This document shows, piece after piece, positions 19,164-28,260 of a stretch of DNA of 40,741 nt. The notes beneath the pieces were generated by a model, which saw nothing but the letters and a program-made list of their open reading frames with translations, made no database searches and was not told the origin of the DNA. The DNA lies in assembly GCA_015520195.1 (NCBI GenBank), contig WAQN01000078.1, forward strand, positions 1 to 40,741. The letters run 5' to 3'. How positions within the stretch are numbered: position 1 is the stretch's first letter; every line of letters begins with the position of its first letter. This stretch comes from Desulfurococcales archaeon (GTDB taxonomy: Archaea; Thermoproteota; Thermoprotei_A; Sulfolobales; Acidilobaceae). The position numbers and the translations under genes were made by a program.

Positions 19164-19343
19164 TTGTCGTATGAACTGGAGGTAGTTGAGGAGTACCTAT
19201 TACATGGAGAGAGGAGGTTTAAGCTTAGAGTGAAGGGATCTAAGATAACCGTTAATGTAGCAGCTGATAGCATAGATGAGGCCATGGAGAAAGCTAGAAA
19301 TATACTTAAGAAAATCAGGGCGGATAGGATCATCCGTGGGTGA
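19164..19343 (+). CDS. Unannotated small ORF, 59 aa, TTG start
   Basis: Read by hand: LSYELEVVEEYLLHGERRFKLRVKGSKITVNVAADSIDEAMEKARNILKKIRADRIIRG*. Preceded by GGGTGGGT (SD-like). Absent from the ORF track because of the TTG start. The listed antisense ORF 19148-19333 is probably its shadow. Confidence 0.7.
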   Translation: MSYELEVVEEYLLHGERRFKLRVKGSKITVNVAADSIDEAMEKARNILKKIRADRIIRG

Positions 19344-20070
19344 CTTTCCTTTCCTGGGTGAGCGAGGCATCTATATACTTATCACCTAGTATATAGACCC
19401 TCTTACCCCCTCCTCTGTACTCAAGCTTCCATATAGGAGCTTCATGCTTAACCCGTTCAACAAGCGACTCCAGCGCAGGGTATATGTTCTTCCTAGACTC
19501 TCCTGCAACGGCCACCACTATCGTTAGCTCCCCGGGATTAAGGGTTCCTGTATAATGATATATTGCTACCCCCTCTAAGTCGTGTCTCTCAGCCTCTTCT
19601 TCAGCGATCCTCCTCAATACATCATCTGCGATCTCTCCTGCATGCTCATAGTCTAGGGATAAGACTTCCTCACCCTGGTTTACACCTCTAACTACTCCTA
19701 CGAAGAGGCCAACTGCCCCTACTCTTCTAGAGGTCTTACCCAGCTCTTCTATTAATTTATTAAAATCTATTCTGCGCTCCTTCCCCAGTACACCAACCCT
19801 AATTATCCTACTCCCACCTGCTGGCGGAGGCATTAGATGGATGGTTTTAGCGTCACCTACTTTATCATCCAGATCCGAAGGCTTACCGTCTACTACAACC
19901 ATAAGCTCCCATCCAATGGCGTCTAGCGCAGCCTTGAGCCTTTGATTGGTCTTAGACAACTCCTCTACTATCCTCCTAATAGTATAGTCTCCTTCAACGT
20001 TGATCTTCACCTCACCGGATCCGAAGGCATCCCTGAGTATAGAGTAGAACCTTAGGGTTACCTCTGGCAT
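19330..20070 (-). CDS. MoaD-MoaE fusion (molybdopterin synthase small and large subunits)
   Basis: N-terminal MoaD: MPEVTLRFYSILRDAFGSGEV...IHLMPPPAGG. C-terminal MoaE: VGAVGLFVGVVRGVNQGEEVLSLDYEHAGEIADDVLRRI...IYHYTGTLNPGELTIVVAVAGESRKNIYPALESLVERVKHEAPIWKLE. Confidence 0.92.
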   Translation of the reverse strand: MPEVTLRFYSILRDAFGSGEVKINVEGDYTIRRIVEELSKTNQRLKAALDAIGWELMVVVDGKPSDLDDKVGDAKTIHLMPPPAGGSRIIRVGVLGKERRIDFNKLIEELGKTSRRVGAVGLFVGVVRGVNQGEEVLSLDYEHAGEIADDVLRRIAEEEAERHDLEGVAIYHYTGTLNPGELTIVVAVAGESRKNIYPALESLVERVKHEAPIWKLEYRGGGKRVYILGDKYIDASLTQERKVTHG

Positions 20071-20073
20071 GCC

Positions 20074-20328
20074 TTATATCACCTTTACTGTTTTCTTTTT
20101 CTTCTCCTCTAGGGCTTTCTCCATTTCGTTTATAAGCTCCCTCAAGGGCCCCTGAACGCATGAATCATCAAGCCTCTCTAGTAGGAGTTTCATGAATCTA
20201 TACGCACAGTCCCGGCTATGAAAATGCATTGTATACCCAGCTTTACTCATAACTATACCTTGTCCGTGTGGGAACTTCCTACCGCAAACTATGCACGTGT
20301 AGTAGACCCGCGCCAACCTTATCACCAC
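20074..20328 (-). CDS. Small zinc-finger (TRASH/L24e-like treble-clef) protein
   Basis: YYTCIVCGRKFPHGQGIVMSKAGYTMHFHSRDCAYRFMKLLLERL: CxxC...HxxxC arrangement. Confidence 0.6.
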   Translation of the reverse strand: MVIRLARVYYTCIVCGRKFPHGQGIVMSKAGYTMHFHSRDCAYRFMKLLLERLDDSCVQGPLRELINEMEKALEEKKKKTVKVI

Positions 20329-20452
20329 TAATTAACGAAACCGTAGGATTAATAAGACTGACCTACAACTGTTTAGGGGGTAACCACATGTGGAATATGT
20401 AGAGGTCTAGCAGCAGTATAGCACGAGATAGTTATGTGGAAAGGGATGAATA

Positions 20453-23293
20453 ATGGGGATCGTATGGGAGACAAGAGAAGCCGTGGACATGCTGCACCCC
20501 CGACTGAAGAAGCTCATCGAGTCTAGGGGGTGGAGTAGTCTAACCGGAGTTCAGGTTAAGGCGTTCCCATCCATACTCTCCGGGGCCAATACATTGATTA
20601 TGGCCCCCACTGGAGAGGGTAAGACGGAGGCTGGCCTACTACCAGTTCTATCAATGATGCTAGAGAGGCCTGTAGAGCCTGTCACTGTACTATATATAAC
20701 GCCTATGAAGGCTCTTATCAACGATTTATATCTTAGGATATCATGGTGGGCTTCTAAACTAGGCTTTAAGGTTGCAAGGAAGCATGGAGACACTTCATCC
20801 TCTGAGAGGAATATGAGGCTGAAGAAGGCACCCCATATACTGATAATAACGCCTGAGAGCCTAGAGATAGACCTAGACTGGGCATCAAAGTTCAGAAAGT
20901 ACTATGAAAACCTACAGTGGGTCATAATAGATGAGGTACACGAATTCATGGCAAGCAAGAGAGGAGCACAATTAGCAGTACAACTTGAGAGGTTATCACA
21001 GCTAGCTGGACGCGATTTACAGCGTATAGGGCTCTCAGCTACGATAGGGGATCCAGATAAAGCACTAAAAATAATATCAGGCAGTAGCTCGCGTAGATCA
21101 GTATTGGTGGATGCGCGCAGAGAGAAGCAGCCCAGACTAGGTATAATATATGTGTCTGAAAACGCGGAGGACCCATGGCTGGAAATAGCGAAGAACGTGG
21201 TCAGCGAGATAGATAAGCCAAGCCTGGTCTTCGTGAATAGCAGGTATATTGCTGAGAAGGTAAAGGATTCACTAGAATACCTAAATGTGAAGGATATATT
21301 CGTCCATCATTCAAGTGTATCAGCGCAGATAAGAGAGGATGCAGAAGAGAAACTGAGAAGAGGCACGCTGTCAGCTATTGTATGTACTAAAACTCTGGAG
21401 GTTGGAATAGATGTAGGTGCTATAAAGAAGGTTATCCAGATAAGGGCACCTGGCAGGGTAGCTAGCCTACTTCAGAGAGTCGGCAGAAGCGGCCACACGA
21501 TACACGGAACATCTATCGGCTCAATAATTAGCCTAGGCGTTATAGACTATGCTGAATCAGTTGCTGAAGCAAGCCTAGCATTGAAAGGTGAGATAGAGCC
21601 AGTAACTATAAGCAGAATCCCGTATGATGTAATAGCTAAAGAGATAATAGGCATGGCTATGGAGAAGGGAGGAGTGCCTAAAGAATACGCATACAAGGTC
21701 ATATCATCACTACCTGTGAGAAGCCTCTCCCGGGATGAATTCGAAAATCTATTATCGTACATGGAGAAGAATAAGCTGATAAGGATAGATGGTAACATAA
21801 TAAAGATAGGCTCTACATTCTATAAGATATGGAAGTTCAGGAACGACAAAGGAGCTAAGATGTGGTGGTCACGCGACTTCTCGGAATTCTTCTCGACAAT
21901 ACCTGATAGAGACCTATTCACAGTAAAGCATGGAGACATGATTATAGGGTACATCGATTCAGTCTTCGTATACAGGCACCTTAGAACGGGAGATATAATC
22001 AGGTTGGCTGGCAGGGCATGGGAGATCAAGAGGATAGACGACAACATGTCTAAGGTAGAAGTTGAGCCTACAGATGCAATAGCAGAGATACCGCTATGGC
22101 GTGGTGAAGGGCCTAGAAGAGATAGGAGAGTTGCAGTAGAATTCATGGAAATACTACGGGGTAAGCCCGTCAACGATGTAAAACTTGACCCAGAGGGGGA
22201 GAAGGCTATAGAAGCTTTGAGACGAGAGTACGAGGAACTAGGCGTACCTATACCATCAGAGGATACTATAATTTATGAATATCATGATGGAGAACACATA
22301 ATAACGGCCCCCTTAGGCAGTGGAGCCTCAGAAGCCTTAGCTATAATCCTAACGCATCTTGCATCAAAGAATGTAGGATTAAATGTCTACTATAGATCAT
22401 CCTTCTTCGGCTTCAGTATAGCTGCCGAAGGATTCAATCCTATAGAGGCGTTGAAAAACGTCGATCCGAGTGATATAGACAAGCTGGTAGAGAAGGCTGT
22501 GGAAAAGAGCCCCTATCTCTACCAAGTCATGAGAGAGATACAGCTGGACTTAGGCAAAATAGGAAGCATCGATGCAGATGAGGACTCTATATTAATCCAA
22601 GAAGCCGTTAGACAAGTTATAGAGAGGTACCTAGACATAGAGGGTGCTATAGAATTCGTGGAGAATCTAAAGAATGGGCAGATAAAGGTGTATACAGCTT
22701 ATAAGAAGCTGACTCCACTTGCCAGAGAGGTGCTCAGATACCCGCCAGTGAAGCCGTGGGTTCAGGATCTAGCATTAAAGATAGCTAGGATGGTCGAGGG
22801 AACAGCTCTTACAGTGTTCGAGCTGGCAGACATTCTAGAGTTAGCTGAGAAGACTGTAGACTCGAAAATCAGGGAGATGAGAAAGGAGGAATATGATAAG
22901 TATAGAATAGTAGGCTTCATAGACGTAGACGAGGATGAATGGAGGTGGCTGCTACTAAAAGACCTAGACGAGATTGCATCCTCGGAGGAGTTCGAATCCA
23001 GTTTCAAACCATTCAAGTGGAGGGAGCCACTCAGAGTCTATATCAAGACGCACATAAGTAGTAAGCCGAAGGAGATAATAATAACCCCAGAGGCTGTTAT
23101 GAGGAACTGGGATGATATAGCCTCTAGAATACCAGACGAGTTGTACATGGTCAGGGTATCATCAGCATATAGTGAAGGCACCAGGGACGATGTAATAGTT
23201 ACACACTACCACGTCCCCGCTAAAGCCCTAAGACTACTATTACTAAACGCGGCAGCCTACATACAGAAAAAAGAGTTTGAAAGGGTATTCTAG
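20453..23293 (+). CDS. Lhr-type large DEAD/DEAH-box ATP-dependent helicase
   Basis: MAPTGEGKTEAGLLPVL (Walker A), VIIDEVHEFMASKRGAQLAVQLERL (DEVH), LSATIGD, VCTKTLEVGIDVGAIKKVIQIRAPGRVASLLQRVGRSGH; 946 aa with Lhr-like C-terminal extension. Confidence 0.94.
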   Translation: MGIVWETREAVDMLHPRLKKLIESRGWSSLTGVQVKAFPSILSGANTLIMAPTGEGKTEAGLLPVLSMMLERPVEPVTVLYITPMKALINDLYLRISWWASKLGFKVARKHGDTSSSERNMRLKKAPHILIITPESLEIDLDWASKFRKYYENLQWVIIDEVHEFMASKRGAQLAVQLERLSQLAGRDLQRIGLSATIGDPDKALKIISGSSSRRSVLVDARREKQPRLGIIYVSENAEDPWLEIAKNVVSEIDKPSLVFVNSRYIAEKVKDSLEYLNVKDIFVHHSSVSAQIREDAEEKLRRGTLSAIVCTKTLEVGIDVGAIKKVIQIRAPGRVASLLQRVGRSGHTIHGTSIGSIISLGVIDYAESVAEASLALKGEIEPVTISRIPYDVIAKEIIGMAMEKGGVPKEYAYKVISSLPVRSLSRDEFENLLSYMEKNKLIRIDGNIIKIGSTFYKIWKFRNDKGAKMWWSRDFSEFFSTIPDRDLFTVKHGDMIIGYIDSVFVYRHLRTGDIIRLAGRAWEIKRIDDNMSKVEVEPTDAIAEIPLWRGEGPRRDRRVAVEFMEILRGKPVNDVKLDPEGEKAIEALRREYEELGVPIPSEDTIIYEYHDGEHIITAPLGSGASEALAIILTHLASKNVGLNVYYRSSFFGFSIAAEGFNPIEALKNVDPSDIDKLVEKAVEKSPYLYQVMREIQLDLGKIGSIDADEDSILIQEAVRQVIERYLDIEGAIEFVENLKNGQIKVYTAYKKLTPLAREVLRYPPVKPWVQDLALKIARMVEGTALTVFELADILELAEKTVDSKIREMRKEEYDKYRIVGFIDVDEDEWRWLLLKDLDEIASSEEFESSFKPFKWREPLRVYIKTHISSKPKEIIITPEAVMRNWDDIASRIPDELYMVRVSSAYSEGTRDDVIVTHYHVPAKALRLLLLNAAAYIQKKEFERVF

Positions 23294-23317
23294 GTTACCT
23301 ACTTAACCATTAAAACA

Positions 23318-23809
23318 CTAGCTCCTCTTATACCCTATCTTCCTTAGGAAATCGACACGCTCCCTAACATCATCGTCTCCTTCCACTCCTAACGGCTTGA
23401 ACCCATCAGCTACACCTAGCAGAGCCCTCTGTTCTCCCAGATCCGCTACTATAACTTTAACGGGATTAGCGGTTGCAGCGTCTATAGCTACAACCTCCTG
23501 GACGTTCTTTATAGCGTTTAACACGTTTATAGGCCATCCATCCCGTATATAGACTACAAATACGTGGCCAGCGGCAATCCTACTACAGGCTTCAACTGCC
23601 TTAGCTATTAGTTCATCGTTATTCCCGTCTTTCCTTATAAGCCTCTTGGCAGATGCCTCGCAGAACGCTATACCGAATTTTATTGAGGGACAGCTTGTGA
23701 CTAAGGCCTCATATAAATCTTCTACGGTCTTTATAAAATGGCTTCTACCAATTATTACATTAGTCCCCTCAGGAACCTCTATATCGACTGCTTCAATCCT
23801 CACTTCCAC
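23318..23809 (-). CDS. Adenosine-specific kinase family (DUF355)
   Basis: [56 protein letters not shown]-like N-terminus; [42 protein letters not shown]. Confidence 0.9.
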   Translation of the reverse strand: MEVRIEAVDIEVPEGTNVIIGRSHFIKTVEDLYEALVTSCPSIKFGIAFCEASAKRLIRKDGNNDELIAKAVEACSRIAAGHVFVVYIRDGWPINVLNAIKNVQEVVAIDAATANPVKVIVADLGEQRALLGVADGFKPLGVEGDDDVRERVDFLRKIGYKRS

Positions 23810-23922
23810 TGGTTATGCCCCCTCCAACTATTTATAACTAGTCTATATCCATCAATATATTAACATTATTATAATCTTGAGGGACACTAGACTTAAAAGA
23901 ATCACGCAAAGGGGCTTGGCGG

Positions 23923-24378
23923 ATGGATTTACTCCTCCACGGAATATATGGCAGGGGATCCAATGCTATGAGCAGGATCGATAAAGCGTTTCAGTTAGCC
24001 ATAGAACTACTTGAGGCAGTGCTTGCATTCGTTCTAATACTACTAGTTGCAATATCCTCAATTAAGCTAATATTGATGGTATATAACACTGTGCATAGCG
24101 AAGTTGTAGAGAAGGAGTCAATATTGCAAATACTCGATATAGCCTTACTCCTGATACTCTCCATAGATATCCTAAGAACCCTCCTGACAGCTATAACAAC
24201 TAGAAGATTCCCCCTTAGGATAGTCGTGGAAGCAGCTATGATAGCAGTGCTCAGAGAGATAATATCAATCGAGATAAGACACCTTGACTACAAGATGATT
24301 ATAGCCCTAACTATAGCACTCATCGGATTGGGGTTCATAAGAACCCTTTTACTAGCCTCGGAGAGGAGGAGAGGGTGA
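23923..24378 (+). CDS. PsiE-family (phosphate-starvation-inducible) membrane protein
   Basis: Four-TM pattern: AFVLILLVAISSIKLILMVYNTV...ILDIALLLILSIDILRTLLTAIT...IVVEAAMIAVLREIISIEI...IALTIALIGLGFIRTLL. Confidence 0.7.
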   Translation: MDLLLHGIYGRGSNAMSRIDKAFQLAIELLEAVLAFVLILLVAISSIKLILMVYNTVHSEVVEKESILQILDIALLLILSIDILRTLLTAITTRRFPLRIVVEAAMIAVLREIISIEIRHLDYKMIIALTIALIGLGFIRTLLLASERRRG

Positions 24379-25058
24379 CACGGTCAAAGCTGAAAATAAT
24401 ATTGCTTGAATCATCCATAGAAATAGCGCCTAAGCATATAGCAAAGCACAGACAAATTGTTGAGTCGGCTAGGATGCATAGGATCCCTGTAAGCCGTGTC
24501 ATACTTGATAAAACACTCCACTACAATGCAATGAGCAGGCTTGAGGAGAAATGGAAAAGAGGTAGACCTGATATTCCTCACATAACACTGCTGAACATCC
24601 TCGACTCTCCTCTAGCTAAGAGGAGTTTAATAGACGTGTTTATCCAGGTATATGATGGAAGGGTATTCGAGGTTAAACCACAAACTAGGCTCCCAAGACA
24701 CCTTGATAGGTTCAAAGGATTAATGGCCCAGTTACTTAGACTAGAGAGGGTTCCTCCCGAAGGCGAGAGTCTTATATACAAGTCCCACTCAACCCTCAGA
24801 GAATTCGTAAAAGATCATGGAGGACTAATACTCCTATGGGAAAAGGGAGAGCAGACTAATCCTAGTCATATAGTGAAGAAGGCCCTAGACACAGGATACC
24901 CTATTGGCGTGGGAGCATTTCCAAAGGGTGATTTCCGAAAGGAGACTCTTGAATTATCATGCTGCAAATACAGCATACTAGGAGGGGAATCTCTGGCGGC
25001 CTGGATAATCGCCTCTAGAATAGTATGTGAGGCTGAGAGACTGCTTGGAATATGGTAG
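24375..25058 (+). CDS. nep1: 16S rRNA pseudouridine N1-methyltransferase Nep1/Emg1
   Basis: IILLESSIEIAPKHIAKH...RVILDKTLHYNAMSRLEEKWKRGRPDIPHITLLNILDSPLAKRSLIDVFIQVYDGRVFEVKPQTRLPRHLDRFKGLMAQLL. Confidence 0.92.
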   Translation: MTRSKLKIILLESSIEIAPKHIAKHRQIVESARMHRIPVSRVILDKTLHYNAMSRLEEKWKRGRPDIPHITLLNILDSPLAKRSLIDVFIQVYDGRVFEVKPQTRLPRHLDRFKGLMAQLLRLERVPPEGESLIYKSHSTLREFVKDHGGLILLWEKGEQTNPSHIVKKALDTGYPIGVGAFPKGDFRKETLELSCCKYSILGGESLAAWIIASRIVCEAERLLGIW

Positions 25059-25059
25059 T

Positions 25060-26007
25060 TTAGATCCTATGAGCTGCTGGCGCTGTATGTGTGGCCTTGA
25101 TTATGGGTTCCCTCTTCCAGTCACATGATTCTAAGGCTAAAACAGCTAGCTCCTCAGCATGGCTTTTATCCCTAGCTAACGCTATCATTGAAGGTCCAGC
25201 ACCACTTATAGTGAACCCTAAAGCCTCACCTCTACTTAGCAGTGATCTCCTCAGCTGCGTATAACATGGTATGAATCTCGACCTAGCTGGTTCAATTATG
25301 CTGTCTTGGCTCATCATTTCACCCAACAACTCAATATCACCTCTATATGCTGATGCAACAAGCATAGCTAGCCGCGACCAGTTAGACACAGCTTTCTCTA
25401 AGGGAACCATCCTGGGTAGCACACTCCTCATAACACCAGTCTTCCCTGGAGGGACAGGATCCATAGGAACAATTATAGTGAACCACGCGTCGAGCGGTAT
25501 TGACGCCACGCGTATACCTCCACTGGACTGAGCTACAACTACTAGGCCTCCAAGGAGACTAGCTGACACATTATCATAGTGCGGTGTGCCAGCCGACTCT
25601 ACTTCCCCGTAACCAGCTGACTTTACAAGTATCTCAATGTCGCCAACACCGTATGCTATACTCATAGCCTTTACTGCCGCGGCGGCAGAGGCACCACTGC
25701 TCCCTAAACCCCTGCCAGGCGGGATCCCCTTATAGATGCTCATGGATACATCGACATTATTGACCTCTAGAAGCTCCATGAACTTCCTAATGGCACTTAC
25801 CGCCGTGGCGCCTCCACCCGCATCCTCTGCATAAGGGCCTTTCACTTCTTCAACCACTACATTACCCTTCCCCTTATCTAACACTAGTGTTACTTCATCG
25901 TAGAATGCATCCAGCGCCACTCCTAGAGCATCAAATCCTGGTCCTAAATTAGCACTACTAGCATACGACCTAATAGTTATCGTACCATATGCTACTGGAG
26001 TTACCAT
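25060..26007 (-). CDS. thrB: Homoserine kinase (GHMP family)
   Basis: SSANLGPGFDALGVALDAFYDEV, KGIPPGRGLGSSGASAAAAVKAMS, GFTISGAGPSMIALA. Confidence 0.93.
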   Translation of the reverse strand: MVTPVAYGTITIRSYASSANLGPGFDALGVALDAFYDEVTLVLDKGKGNVVVEEVKGPYAEDAGGGATAVSAIRKFMELLEVNNVDVSMSIYKGIPPGRGLGSSGASAAAAVKAMSIAYGVGDIEILVKSAGYGEVESAGTPHYDNVSASLLGGLVVVAQSSGGIRVASIPLDAWFTIIVPMDPVPPGKTGVMRSVLPRMVPLEKAVSNWSRLAMLVASAYRGDIELLGEMMSQDSIIEPARSRFIPCYTQLRRSLLSRGEALGFTISGAGPSMIALARDKSHAEELAVLALESCDWKREPIIKATHTAPAAHRI

Positions 26008-26076
26008 GCCTGCACCCGCATACCCCTAATCTATGGGTACCAGGTCTGCTTGATGCCCTTAATAAAGTTCTATAGC

Positions 26077-26424
26077 TCAGGTTGTAGCCTTGACGAGTTC
26101 CTCAAGTATACTCCTCTGAGGCGCCTCTATATACACGTCATTGCCTTTTATAGCAGTCTTTAGCTCGATCAAGTTAGACTTAGCTTTTCCCACAGTGGGC
26201 TCTCCTGTATCCACCTTAAATCTCTCTCCATGGCCAGGACATATAATGAAGCCATCTTTCACAGCTCTTTCACAGAGAACATACCACTTGTGCGGGCATA
26301 CAGCTACATATGCCTTGAACTCATCCCCACGCTTAACAACTAAAACAGGGACACCTCTTATTATCTTAACCCTACCCATACCCTCTGCAAATACCTTTAC
26401 ACGGGCAAATCTAACCATCTCCAT
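26077..26424 (-). CDS. Rieske-type [2Fe-2S] ferredoxin
   Basis: C-P-H...C-P-G-H (AVCPHKWYVLCERAVKDGFIICPGHGERFKVDTGEPTVG): CxH/CxxH Rieske ligand pattern. Confidence 0.85.
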   Translation of the reverse strand: MEMVRFARVKVFAEGMGRVKIIRGVPVLVVKRGDEFKAYVAVCPHKWYVLCERAVKDGFIICPGHGERFKVDTGEPTVGKAKSNLIELKTAIKGNDVYIEAPQRSILEELVKATT

Positions 26425-26851
26425 TTCAATCTAGCCCTCCGTTAACCACTAAGTATATAATCCAGAGGAGGAAACCCTTAATTAAATAGTTTATAAATTA
26501 GTCGATGACGAATCAGGCTATTACCTATACTTCGCCAGCTAACCAGTATAACGCTAACCATGGCTAGACCTGTAACTACTTTAAGTCTAGAAGTCTAATA
26601 CTTGGCCGGATACTTGAGGTGTTTAATAACTAGAGAATTCATATAAGTTTAAAGTTTATATTGCGTTAGAGACCTCCGAACTCTCAATAAAAGCTACGAC
26701 TTAAAACTGGCTTCTGATTCCAGCACTAGCCAGCATCATACAAGTCCTTGAAAATGGTATAGCATTCTTAGAGAGTGTTGTAGTCGAGAGGCTCGGTTCA
26801 GTTAATTTGCATTATCAAAGCCGTATAATCATTGGCATTAAATTTCTGTTA

Positions 26852-26883
26852 AACATGTTAAATATCTCTTTACTAAACGTTTA
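26852..26883. other. Clustered short palindromes in intergenic DNA
   Basis: AACATGTT (26852-26859) within GTTAAACATGTTAAA, and TAAACGTTTA (26874-26883). Confidence 0.4.
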
Positions 26884-26930
26884 ACATGATGGTATCAACC
26901 GTTGGGTGTCGTTTTCATGGCGTAGTTCAG

Positions 26931-27794
26931 CTAGCTTCTGGCTGGTACTGTGATTTCCTCTTCTTTTCCTCTGCGGAGTTCTTTTGTGAACCCCTTCTTT
27001 CTATAATAGTTCCTTTCGCCAAGTTTAACTGCTGCATAGAATAGTAGATAATAGGGGACTCCTATCATCATCATGCCTAGGCCCGTGGGGTCCGGGCTTA
27101 TTATTGCACCTATAATCATGGATACAAGGAAGATATATTTCATTGTGTCACCTTTGAATCTCTCCGGCTCTATTATGCCATTGGATACTACTATATACAC
27201 TATTAGTGGTATCTCGAACATGATACCTGTGGCTATTATTAACTGTATTATAAGAGTAAATAGTCTTTCAACATCGGCAAACGCAACTAACTCCTTATCA
27301 CCCACGATTACTATTGAAGTTAAGAACATTATCCTAAGAGCTAGTGGGACTACCACAAAGTACGCTAACAATGCACCACCCATAAACAGAGCTACCGATA
27401 CTATAGAGAGCCTCTTAATTATCCTTTCCTCGTGGGGGTAGAGGGCTGGCTTTATATATTCAAATATCTCCCTAGCTATTATAGGACTAGCACCCAGTAC
27501 GCCTAGTAGTATAGCTGACTTCAGTAAGACATTAAAACCTGCAAATGGATTAAACTGGGCTAGCTCGACATTATAGGTCTTACCCATAAAACTTATCTTA
27601 TCCGGGGTTACATGACCTATTATCATGTTCGGGAATACCTTTATTAAAGGAACATAGGGGTTAATGCTTAACGGGATCGAAGACAGGATAAATGTCAGAG
27701 CTATAACTGCCAATGCTATCCTACGCAGTCTAGTAGCTAACTCGACGACGTGAGTCCATATATCAGCTTCAACGTCTCTAGGCGGTTTCTCCAA
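26931..27794 (-). CDS. tatC: Sec-independent protein translocase TatC
   Basis: WTHVVELATRLRRIALAVIALTFIL, FGASPIIAREIFEYIKPALYPHEERIIKRL-like loop, FEIPLIVYIVVSNGII; six hydrophobic segments. Confidence 0.92.
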   Translation of the reverse strand: MEKPPRDVEADIWTHVVELATRLRRIALAVIALTFILSSIPLSINPYVPLIKVFPNMIIGHVTPDKISFMGKTYNVELAQFNPFAGFNVLLKSAILLGVLGASPIIAREIFEYIKPALYPHEERIIKRLSIVSVALFMGGALLAYFVVVPLALRIMFLTSIVIVGDKELVAFADVERLFTLIIQLIIATGIMFEIPLIVYIVVSNGIIEPERFKGDTMKYIFLVSMIIGAIISPDPTGLGMMMIGVPYYLLFYAAVKLGERNYYRKKGFTKELRRGKEEEITVPARS

Positions 27795-28147
27795 CCCCTA
27801 TTCACTCCGTAAGTATTCTAAACAATGATCCGGGGTTAATATCCATGAGTAAATCCATAAACGTTAAAACTACTTGAAAGAAGCTGTTTCCGATGATCCC
27901 TCCTAATGGTTTCTATTTTTAATCATATCACATGTCTAGCGTGATCTACGGGTCCTAAATACCCCGTGACTTGATAGGATGAAAGGCCTCTCTAACGAAA
28001 ACATGACAACCATTTAAAACTGTGAAGCTAGTCAGTATGTCCGCATATCTATGTAATAATGATCTATTATAGTCACTTAAGACTGGGTGATTAACAGGGA
28101 TCTTAAAAGAGCTATACAGTAAGAAATTACCATTATCCTAAGTTGCT

Positions 28148-28170
28148 AGATAGATTTAATAGATTTAACA
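28148..28170 (+). promoter_or_regulatory. Possible TATA/BRE region for the C/D sRNA
   Basis: TAGATTTAATAGATTTAA (tandem 9-mer) about 25-35 nt upstream of the expected 5' end of the sRNA. Confidence 0.4.
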
Positions 28171-28189
28171 ATCTACTGTTACCCATCTA

Positions 28190-28260
28190 TGACTAATGGA
28201 TGACGAGGTGAACCCGGACTACTGAGGCGTCGATGAGGAATCCTAGTCCATCTGACTAGA
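28190..28260 (+). ncRNA. Candidate C/D box sRNA (2'-O-methylation guide)
   Basis: Core GGATGA (C, 28198-28203) - 18 nt - CTGA (D', 28222-28225) - short spacer - CGATGA (C', 28231-28236) - 15 nt - CTGA (D, 28252-28255). CTA/TAG flanks could close the terminal stem. AT-rich TATA-like TAGATTTAATAGATTTAA lies about 20-40 nt upstream of the C box. Confidence 0.6.

Noticed and set aside
19148-19333. 61-aa - strand ORF
   Set aside because: The opposite strand encodes a more protein-like TTG-start ORF with an SD motif; this appears to be its shadow.
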